Under the pieces are notes generated by a model. That model made no database searches. It was not told where the DNA came from and was given only the letters and a program-made list of their open reading frames with translations. From Treponema sp. OMZ 787 (GTDB taxonomy: Bacteria; Spirochaetota; Spirochaetia; Treponematales; Treponemataceae), in contig NZ_CP051198.1 of the NCBI RefSeq assembly GCF_024181225.1, positions 744,001 to 808,000 of the forward strand: a DNA stretch of 64,000 nt, given 5' to 3'. The translations under genes were made by a program, and so were the position numbers. Shown in pieces: positions 64,000-64,000 of the stretch (its first letter is position 1; each line of letters opens with the position of its first letter).

Positions 64000-64000
64000 T

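Overview
The window reads as the chromosome of an oral treponeme, most likely Treponema denticola or a close relative such as T. putidum. The pointers are a low-GC genome with many lipoproteins, a trxB-trxA-grdA cluster in which GrdA carries an in-frame UGA for selenocysteine (glycine reductase, the Stickland metabolism of T. denticola), BspA/TpLRR-type leucine-rich repeats, and a spirochaete-style ribosomal cluster headed by tuf. The species call is inference from gene content; no database was searched.

Layout. 1-3.4 kb: nucleotide-sugar genes (SDR dehydratase/epimerase cut by the window edge, DegT aminotransferase) around an S41-like peptidase. 3.4-6.9 kb: a three-subunit xanthine-dehydrogenase-like enzyme with an unusual large subunit. 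6.9-12.8 kb, minus strand: holA and a run of envelope lipoproteins. 12.9-14.9 kb: trxB, trxA and the selenoprotein gene grdA. 15.0-18.1 kb: a secreted trypsin-like protease joined to a probable beta-barrel, then two exported proteins. 18.2-21.9 kb: a small GNAT/nucleotidyltransferase cassette between two near-identical terminators, an NhaC-type antiporter and a decayed AAA-ATPase gene.

21.9-36.8 kb is the translation core: a strong promoter, a long structured leader, tuf, then rpsJ to rplQ with secY and rpoA in the S10-spc-alpha order. adk, map, infA and rpsD are not in the run. It ends with a small zinc-ribbon gene and a clear terminator. 36.8-42.6 kb holds single metabolic genes (pyrimidine-dimer glycosylase-like, PHP phosphatase, acylphosphatase, sugar transporter, GDPD, PanE-like reductase, two acetyltransferases).

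42.6-55.6 kb is accessory DNA under decay. It contains an Rrf2 regulator next to a disrupted NAD(P)H-binding gene, a 227-bp MITE-like element, a frameshifted VapC, an amber-interrupted hydrolase, a broken DUF4145 gene, the two ends of a type III restriction-like helicase gene with a nuclease-like gene pair between them, and a BrnT/BrnA toxin-antitoxin locus cut by a complete ISAs1-family element with a 9-bp target duplication. Intact genes among these include a cardiolipin synthase with an apparent AUU start and a short RtcB.

55.9-63.6 kb is the most interesting block: a minus-strand operon carrying a TerY-P type signalling set (Ser/Thr kinase with zinc ribbon and FHA-like tail, vWA protein, PP2C phosphatase with Sel1 repeats, separate TerY-C zinc protein) together with three cytoplasmic proteins that join N-terminal zinc ribbons to leucine-rich repeats. 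One of these arose by a tandem duplication that also copied the end of the phosphatase gene. I infer a phospho-signalling stress or phage-defence system with LRR proteins as sensors or scaffolds.
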